This document shows, one piece after another, positions 36,412-64,000 of a stretch of 64,000 bases of DNA. The first letter of the stretch is position 1, and every line of letters starts with the position of its first letter. The notes below the pieces were generated by a model. It did no database searches and was not told the origin of the DNA. It saw only the letters and a list, made by a program, of their open reading frames with translations. Source of the stretch: Bolinopsis microptera (Eukaryota > Ctenophora > Tentaculata > Lobata > Bolinopsidae); assembly GCF_026151205.1 (NCBI RefSeq), contig NC_087084.1, positions 11,001,453-11,065,452 on the forward strand. Direction: 5' to 3'. The translations under genes and the position numbers were made by a program.

Positions 36412-39400
36412 ACTGGTTTTTTGTTGTTGATATAGTTAATGATTAAGGTTTTTTAAATCAGTCGATAGTAAGTGGTTTAATTGACCATTTGGAGACCCAA
36501 ATGTGATAATAAAGCGTCCCACGTACTCTCCCTCTCTCACTCTCTCTCCCCTGGGTTTATACTTTTGGATTTCAACTGCGATAGTGAAGTCCCGGCCGTA
36601 AGCACGGGTTACACTAGTATCCTATAAAGCAACAAACATTTCAACTGGCAAATATTACAGCTTCAGGCGATAATGTACAAATCGAAAAAAAGGTAAACTT
36701 ATATCAGCAAACTAAAAAAATTAACATAAATAAGGGGTGTTCACAAACTAATGCCATATAAATGACATTCAATATCTTGGTAGAGTTTAAAACTAATCCG
36801 GTTCGAGTAAGCTTTCGTAGTTTTAACGAAATGAAGTATGTAATCCTAAACGTACTTAAATTATTAAACGTATGTGTGCAAGAAACGACGCTGTTAAAAA
36901 AAACGAAAAACAATTCGGACTCGACTGGTAATCTAATTTAAGGCTACTCAGCTCAGAGGTGAGTAATTAACCTAGGTGGCACAGTAAAATTTACTTAAAC
37001 TCATTCATTAGGTGATTAATTTCAGGTAACGTTCGTCGTTTAATCGGTGGTGAGGTGTTACATGTAACTAATTTATCAGCAGTAACTAATTAGTGGTTCG
37101 TTTACTGCTCAACTGAAAGTTCTAAAACTTGAACTTATGGTAACAATTGTTCCTTACGTTAGTTTCCAAATCAATTGTTCAAGCTATCCTGCCCATGTGG
37201 GAATTGTAAAACCTTCTATGAGGATGATTCTAGGTAATATGTCTACACAGAGTAAGGTAAATATGGTGTTAGACACAATTTAATTGTGTAAGGCAACTTT
37301 ATTTATAATAATCAAACCAGGGAGTATAATAGTAAGTTTAAAGGCTGCAAATTTAGCGAATTGTTCAGCTTAATTGCGCCTTTTTTTGTCTCATCCTCAT
37401 GGAAGGGTTTACAATTCACACATGGGCAGGATAGTTTGAGCTAGTTGGTGAGCATAATTGAAGTACAGTATTCAATATTATAAATTATAACCTTGCAACA
37501 TACGATTAAGATTCCAACACAATGCGTGTATAATAAGCAACTAACTTGACTAAAATCTGTCGAGGCATTGCGATCCAGCATGACAAGGTATTTATCTGCC
37601 AAGATTTAACCGATAGTATTAAAAGTCAAGGCATTATCAACTTCCCATATGGTAATAATAGTACTGAATAAAGAACTTCTGAGAATATATTTAGGAAGAG
37701 AAATTGTTATATGTTTTTCCTGATTTTAAAAAGTTATTTATATATTCTGCTGTCCGATTTAAAAAAGTGTTACATCATGAAAAAAAGTTTAACAGTAACC
37801 ATAGTCATGGGCTTATCGATCACATCTCATTAAACTATTAAAGTACACGAATCTGATAGAACAAATAACGGACGATGGTCTAAAAAATGCGGTATTATGT
37901 CAATAAGTGTGACTATGCACCCACCACAGTTATTTGTTTGCCTCTGATGTGAAATATATTACGTTTATCGAAGCAGAATATGGTTTAAGGAGTCGAACCT
38001 AAACTGATCGCGACGTACATTACAAATACAAGTAAACAAAAAGGTTGATAGCAAAAGTAAACACCAAACCTGTAAAACCGCTAAAACTTCATCACACCTT
38101 CATATCTGTGATAATTAATTAATTATAAGGCGGCATTTATATCTGGATGACGACATTTGAGCTTGTATAACGTTTCCGTTATCTTGTATAACTATAACGT
38201 TTCCGGTTTCACCCCTTAGTTCGTACTTATGGTAAACCTTAAAAGTGACTTTCTACCCACACCTAACCAGAAATAACTTGTACTCTACTTTCTTTTCACT
38301 AAGCGCTCAGTAAAAAGCACAATACAGGTAAAAACTAAAAAGCACATACAGGTTTAAAAAAGCACACTACAAAGCATTATAATCTATCTCCCAGTGGTGA
38401 GCTATCGCTTCCCCTACCGTAAGCGCTGTCACCAACTGGAATATCAATTTAAGGAAAACTTCTTATTTTAAATCGATCTTTTTATATTCCTGTGCAAAAA
38501 GTAATTTTTTAAATCGTGTAAAAAAATCGTTTAGAATTGTGCATACTGAAATTAATTACTTAATGAACAAAGCTGTATTTAAAAAAAGACAATATATTGT
38601 CAACTAGAAACTGGTTCTACTAGTCGCTCTGATTAGAAACAATAAACAAATGGAGTTAGTCAATATAGCTGATAGCTTTTACCGTTGTTGTGATAGTGTG
38701 TATACGGTATATACAGCACTCTTTTGTTTCTGAGAACTCGCTACAGCTGTAAAGGCAGGTATGTGGAAGTACTTTGTCGTCACAAACTATATGAGGTACA
38801 TGAAAAGGGGATGCCGAGTGCAATACAACCAAACACCACGTATCATTCTTAATCATCACGAACCTAAGCAAAGTAAGCATTGATCCTAGCCATGGCAACG
38901 ATATTTTAAAAATCACGTTTTAGTGACCTCTACAATTATAGTCCTTTCAAAAACTTTTAAATGTATAGAGATTTAAACTATTTTCACAACTACAATTAAA
39001 TACATTTATTTTGTTGCAGAAAGTTACATAAAATTTCCACTTCAAATACATTGGAAGCCACACGAAATTATTGCAATTCACATTGACCTAACGAGTAACG
39101 AACACCACGTAACCACGTAATAAGGCTAATTATGTAACTTTAAAAGAACAGAATTGTAACAAAATGTTCACAGAATTTTATTACTATCTTGCTAAAAATT
39201 AAAATGGACACGAACAGCATTTTCAAATTTGAGAAGAGTGAAGTTCATTTGTAAAAATAGTACATCAGCGTGTTTTGTGTGAGCAAATCTAGTACGGCAC
39301 AAAATTTGAACCAATTTTCAGTGAGAATGTTTATGTGTTGTTAACTTATTATTAAGCACATAGTACAACAATTGAAACGCGGTCAAGAAAGGCTTCAAAA

Positions 39401-40677
39401 GGAACTTATCTTTTGATACCGCCGTTACCTAGCTTAAGCTAGTTCGAACGAAGTGAGTGGTTCAAAGCTTTTCGTTTGTGTAAGTAATGTACATGGAAAA
39501 TATGTCGTTAAACTATGTACTTTATGGTTTTTATTGGCGCATTGCCCTAATCAGGGCAGGAAACTGCAGGATTGCAGAAAGGTTTCACTTTATAAAACCG
39601 TGATCTGCATTATACAATCAATCAATCATAACCGGTAATTTCTGAAAATAATCAGTTTTCCAGACGAGCACATCAAACTGATCTTAGGATACGATCAGCT
39701 ACAATTTGCAGCTGGTCCACAGACCACAGTAATAAAGGCCATGTGGGGTCCTGTAAGGGAAATGAAGAGGCCGTGCAGTGGCCCATTTGTTGTTGTGTTT
39801 AACAAAGATCAAAGCTCACAACAGGGTGACCATAGTAACTGTACGTATCACAATGGTAACTGTACGTATCAATATCACGCAATACAAGCAGAGAAACATT
39901 TAAATCAATAGTCAACAATTTGTATTATTCATTATATACAAAAGTTATCAAGTTCAATCAACACACTAAAAACTAACTCATGTACAAATCAGCTCAGAAA
40001 AAGATGATTGATAAAAAAATATGCATCCAGAAAAATAGTAAATAAATTCAGAAGTAAGTTTACTCTAGCAGTAATTTTGTAACCTCATGATATATGGAAC
40101 CTGGTAATGAAATGTTCAGTACTTCATGAGTTTATTAGCTAGTTTAGAATTTAGGTAGACTTAACAAGACTAACCGTCTTTGTGGTAGTAAATTACAGTG
40201 TCTTGTTTGAGGTATGCCAGTGATGAATATTTTACACAAAGAATTTGAAAAACAGAACCAGTACAACGCTTCCATTCAAAAATATACAAAAGTACAATTT
40301 AATGAAAGTTAATAACTCCACCGTGGCTGTTCATACTGCAAAGAAGGAAACATTTTTGAGCAAAAGTCTGGCAAAAGAAGATGGGGACAACCACTTTGCA
40401 CAACTCACATAGAGAATTGAGACTAATTGGCTCATTTACCTTGATGTTGATTGTTATGATATCATTATTCTTGGTCGCAATGACAAATGATGGTCAATTA
40501 AACTTGAACTTGAAACTGTTGTTTCTATTCGGTCCTAATTGCAAACTAATTGATCGCTTGAAAACAACAGTGATGTTTGGATGAACACTGAACAGCACAC
40601 TTAATGATAATATAAAACCCCGGCATGCTTTATTTCTAATTTACAAAACTATGTCAAAATTCTAAAAACCTATAAAA
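36412..40677. other. Gene-poor AT-rich intergenic region
   Basis: Apart from the MITE at 37178-37443 I see only short chance frames. A stretch at about 40410-40570 is a diverged copy of 41803-41935, so the PLXDC-like gene is flanked by related sequence on both sides. Confidence 0.5.
37178..37443. mobile_element. MITE-like element with about 50-bp inverted ends
   Basis: The left end (TTCAAGCTATCCTGCCCATG, then GAATTGTAAA and ATGAGGATGA) is mirrored at 37390-37443. The centre is AT-rich and non-coding. Confidence 0.7.
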
Positions 40678-41715
40678 CTAAAGCAAAAGTACTTCCTTAA
40701 AAGGTGCCACTCTCTCCCGTCTCCCCCTCATAACGTATCTGTAAAACAAGTAAATGGCGGAAATAACCATGGCTACGGAGAAGATCATCACTGCCAACAT
40801 CAGCACAAAAACATTCCAGTCACTCCCTGCTTGGTCACTGTCGTCTCCACTTTCTTGACTAGAATCCCAGGGTTTCTTCTTATCAGCTGAACTCTTATAA
40901 TCAGAACTATAACCAGCAGAACTATTACCAGGGCCTTTCTTCTCACCCGTTAAGTACTCCTCCTCTGCAGGCAGATCCCCACACAGTGCCACCATCTCAC
41001 ACCACCTCCCCAACCTCACCTCCTCCCCACAACACCCGGTGATATTAGGTGATAACACCACACTAACACCAGACACCACCCTCCCCATCTCCACTAACAG
41101 CTCCTTCTCCACGTGGGCAGACTGGGGTATTTGGGGTGCTGTTTTCAGACCTACCTCCAGAGGGTGGTTGTAGGACGAGAGGGAGGCAAGGGATACTGGA
41201 ATGTTCTGGTAGAGGAAGAGAATAGTGCCGTTAGGGTACAGTTGGCATTGGAATGTGAAGAATGCAGGAGGCTCCTGCTCATTACCATGGTAATGCTCCA
41301 GCTGCATATCTCTCCACTCCACCACGAAGACAGTGTCCAGCGAGAGAATGCTGATCTTGGGAGGGCTGTGAGGGTTGGGAATGAAGTCTGCCATCAGAGG
41401 AGCAATGTACCCAGCTACTCCTGTGTGAGGCACCTCACTAAACGTGCCCAGATACAGGAACCCAGAGGAGGTTGTCGTGATGACGTCACGTGCTGATGAC
41501 GTCATGTTGTCGTCACGTGTTGTGTTATAGAAGGGGAAGGTAAAGAGGGACTGTGAGGTAGTGCTGGCTAGATAGGATCTAGATAGTATCTCGTGGGTGG
41601 TGTTAGCAGGGAGGGGTATCCAGTGGTTCAGATCTCCTTTGTAGGAAACACTGTACCAGGGGTCGGTGAAAATAACTGATGCACAGGAAGATAGCAAAAG
41701 CAGGAATTTAATCAT
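40678..41715 (-). CDS. Plexin-domain-containing (TEM7/PLXDC-like) type I membrane protein, single exon
   Basis: It encodes 345 residues from the chosen start. The open frame extends 22 codons further upstream, but MIKFLLLLSSCASVIFT is a good signal peptide, so I start there. The ectodomain is nidogen-like in the PLXDC manner: FTFPFYN, SGFLYLGTF, VAGYIAPLMADFIPNP, FVVEWRDMQLEHY, FFTFQCQLYPNGTILFLYQN, then VGLKTAP. A short Cys-rich PSI-like part follows (CCGEEVRLGRWCEMVALCG). After a Ser/Asp-rich stalk there is one membrane helix (VFVLMLAVMIFSVAMVISAI) and a short basic tail. In vertebrates PLXDC1/2 are cell-surface proteins tied to matrix binding and reported as PEDF receptors; here only the fold is inferred. 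A reverse-strand AATAAA lies at 40634-40629, about 44 bases past the stop. It is intronless, unlike the vertebrate genes. Confidence 0.88.
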   Translation of the reverse strand: MIKFLLLLSSCASVIFTDPWYSVSYKGDLNHWIPLPANTTHEILSRSYLASTTSQSLFTFPFYNTTRDDNMTSSARDVITTTSSGFLYLGTFSEVPHTGVAGYIAPLMADFIPNPHSPPKISILSLDTVFVVEWRDMQLEHYHGNEQEPPAFFTFQCQLYPNGTILFLYQNIPVSLASLSSYNHPLEVGLKTAPQIPQSAHVEKELLVEMGRVVSGVSVVLSPNITGCCGEEVRLGRWCEMVALCGDLPAEEEYLTGEKKGPGNSSAGYSSDYKSSADKKKPWDSSQESGDDSDQAGSDWNVFVLMLAVMIFSVAMVISAIYLFYRYVMRGRRERVAPFKEVLLL

Positions 41716-41781
41716 GTTTAGTATACTGAAAGGTTCACTAGAACGGAAAAAACTGCAATAACGACACAATATGACCGACAC

Positions 41782-44334
41782 AATTCTACCTCAGCTGAAA
41801 ATAAGAATTGAGGCTAATTGACTGATCGACTTTGGTGTTAATTGACATCGTTGATGGTCAATCAAGCTTTAATAGCTTTTGGTTTCTTTTTGGTTTTAAT
41901 TAGATTTTAGACTCATTAGCCGCTTAAAACAAGCAGTGATCAGGCGATTAGCAGATTCTATTTCGCAGATTTTATTTCAGTCGATCAAAAAGAGTGTAAA
42001 TCGCCAAACGAGTGAAATTAATACTGTGTGATTCAGTGTACCACTACCATCACTAGACGGAGAGATTCAGATTTTAGAATTAGATTTAGACAAGCTAGCG
42101 GCAAAAATACTTGAGTTTAAAATGTGGGATCATTTACCAATTACAATTTGAATTAACTTGATGCATTGTATAATGTATTTCACTTGGGTACATAATACAT
42201 ATCATGGCCAAAATGAGTCCCAATCCCCGATTTCACATTTCCCCAAATCACAACATAGCTTTTGTTATTTTAAAGTGCGAAACATCGCCGAATAAGAAGG
42301 TAGCTCTTGAGTTCACCGAACGTAACTTACCAACGCCACCGCGGAAAAGATTATGGAGATGAAAAATTATAGCAGATATATACTGTATCGTATAGGCGTA
42401 AACCGTGTCATCAATGATCTGAAACCTTCGTCTCACATATAATTATATCGTTAATTTTAACTTCTGTACGATATAATTACTTTTTTAAGTCCAATTAATC
42501 CAGATAACTAACACATCACGGTCTTCATTACGGTCGTGCCACAGTTGAAAAATAATGATTCGATAAGGTTCTAGCAGTAGGTTCATTTATTAGTGACGGT
42601 AATTAATGCCAGGTCCCAAAAAACTTATGTCAATAATTTTAACACCCATGTCATATCATTATCACGACAATCGTGGACTTGAACTAATTAATAATAGTTC
42701 AAGTACCACGTCGCTAACGGCAATAATTATCAAATTGTTCTCTCTTAAAGTAGAAAGGCGCTGGTCATTAACTTACCTGAACTTGAAGACCCCAGGCTAT
42801 AATGTTCATATATTAGAGATTAGGCGGAATGACAGGTTGAGCGCCGCCCAGTAAGTCATTAACAATAACAGGACACTAAATAGGGGGAGGCATTGCTTAT
42901 TAGTTATTACCACTAGCAGGAACCCGTCTAACCCTAAAGTTCTGTCAATACTCAAAAGACTAAAAAAGTAGTCTCTTGAAGTTGAGTATTCAATTTTTTG
43001 TACAATTTAAATTTTCAATTTTTTAATGTTCAAAATTGCTCAAAAAGTTTATTAATATTTGAGTTCAAATGAAACCATACCTTAGAAGGACAGACAATCA
43101 ACTATGATTGGACTTTTCTTATACATTTCGAACATTCAGTGTAATTCTACTGCAGTTGTAAGTTCGATAAACTATATATTGCATTTGTAAACTATAGTTA
43201 ATAGTTTATAATCATATATTGGTTTCAAAACCCTTATTGTTACTGGAAAACAACAGTTTACAACAACAAAAATTAATAGTATACATACTGTAAAGTTGTT
43301 TCATTTCGGTAAATAGTCGTGCAGTTAATTGCCCATTTTCCATAATCCAATATTTCATGTGGGCGATGATTTCTCCCTTCCCCGCGATTTCTTTGTTTCT
43401 CTTTTTCCCCTTTTTAAAAGTTTTAGCGCTGCTCCAACCTTGTGCAATTACAATTGTTAGTGGTTACCAAACAAATACGGGGGCAATTAACTCAATTTGC
43501 CCTCCCTACTCCTCCACGTAGAGGGTCCCGATGGGACACGTGAGTCTGGGTAGCATTGTCGAGATATTATTATTACAATTAGCGAGATATTGTCAGTGTT
43601 AACACTTAGTTAATTACCCGCACCTCAGCTCAGACAGTGGGGTCGGCACATTTAATTTGTGCAGTTTATTTTAAATAACGACCTCAGGCCTCAGCAGATC
43701 TGTAGATACTGGTGAAAGAAGTAAAGTAAACCATTTGGTTGATATAATCTTTATCAAATTCAAATACATGCATGTTTTTACTCTATCTTAGTCTGAGTAA
43801 CATTAAAATATACAAATCACTCCATAATTTTTATAACTGCATAAAATGTATGTTACTACTACAAATTATTATAATACATTTAATGTTGAAACTGAAAGTC
43901 GAATAAAAATGTATGATATAAATAGCTAGTATCTGAAAAATAAGTAGAATTAATTAATCAATACTGAATAAACTACGTAAATGATTGGTTACTAGTTACT
44001 AGAAACTTTAGAGCATCCTCGAAATAAAAGCTCACGATTTAAAATATTTAGAATCATTCGGCGAATTATTGTAAAATTGTAAATAAAAAGGTCAACTTTG
44101 AATTATAGTGAAAAAAGTCAACTTTGAATGTTGAAAAATGCTTTTTCTTTTGATCAAACGTTTGCAAAATACTGTGAACCAAGCGTCTTTCCAGTTTCCA
44201 GTTATGATAGGTTTTCTTCCCTTCTAGTTTTCACAAAATTCTCGCACTGATACTGTCATCATTTCAGGGTACTGAATGCAGCTGTCGCATGACTGTCACA
44301 TAAACAGTGTAACATGACTGTCACATGACTTCTC
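41782..44334. other. Intergenic AT-rich region, no gene seen
   Basis: Lies between the PLXDC-like gene and the end of the coiled-coil gene. Short frames have no motif or splice context. It presumably includes the promoter of the former and the 3' UTR of the latter. Confidence 0.5.

Positions 44335-64000
<19,666 letters not shown>

Noticed and set aside
40381-40584. 67-codon frame on the + strand near the PLXDC-like gene
   Set aside because: It has one hydrophobic stretch but no family resemblance and lies in repeated flank sequence.

Overview
This is animal nuclear DNA. The coding regions are split by GT-AG introns, and the families are metazoan: a BTB-BACK-Kelch protein, LDLa-containing and ordinary rhodopsin-like 7TM receptors, a TIMP, a plexin-domain (TEM7/PLXDC) protein, C-type lectins and a papain-like protease. 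The DNA is AT-rich and full of minisatellites, short inverted-repeat elements and one LINE. I cannot place it to phylum; an invertebrate, possibly non-bilaterian, fits. All exon models below were read by eye from ORF continuity, splice sites and phase. Every multi-exon model closes in frame across all joins, which is the main support for them.

Layout. (1) 1-25506, + strand: 3' part of a kelch-like (KLHL) gene, 13 exons visible, 507 residues. Its introns hold a hAT-like element sitting on a splice donor (127-702), an LDLa 7TM receptor gene (2980-5408, same strand, broken by a frameshift), a 1.36-kb foldback element flanked by TTAA (7351-8713), a degraded LINE (about 8970-12584), two head-to-head satellite blocks (14.2-20.4 kb) and a complete 12-exon secreted C-type lectin gene on the opposite strand (24402-21387). 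(2) 33080-27042, - strand: a 14-exon secreted protein of 532 residues joining a papain-type peptidase without a propeptide to a C-type lectin domain and two sushi/CCP domains. (3) 33.1-40.7 kb: no gene seen; repeats and probable non-autonomous elements. (4) 41715-40678, - strand: single-exon PLXDC/TEM7-like membrane protein. (5) 44335 to beyond 64000, - strand: 30 exons (1460 residues visible) of a long coiled-coil protein that I do not recognise. Its introns host a single-exon 7TM receptor (49617-48610) and, on the opposite strand, a two-exon TIMP-like inhibitor gene (60877-62229).

Two themes run through the window. Nested genes are common: four of the seven genes lie inside introns of the other two large genes. 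Minisatellites are tied to splice junctions: many tandem arrays start in the last bases of an exon, or lie within tens of bases of a donor or acceptor, so they multiply the splice site itself. A family of arrays built from TGACGTCA and CACGTG recurs at intron ends in several genes. The secreted and extracellular products (lectin, lectin-sushi protease, TIMP, PLXDC-like) suggest extracellular-matrix, surface-recognition or defence roles, but this grouping is only inference.
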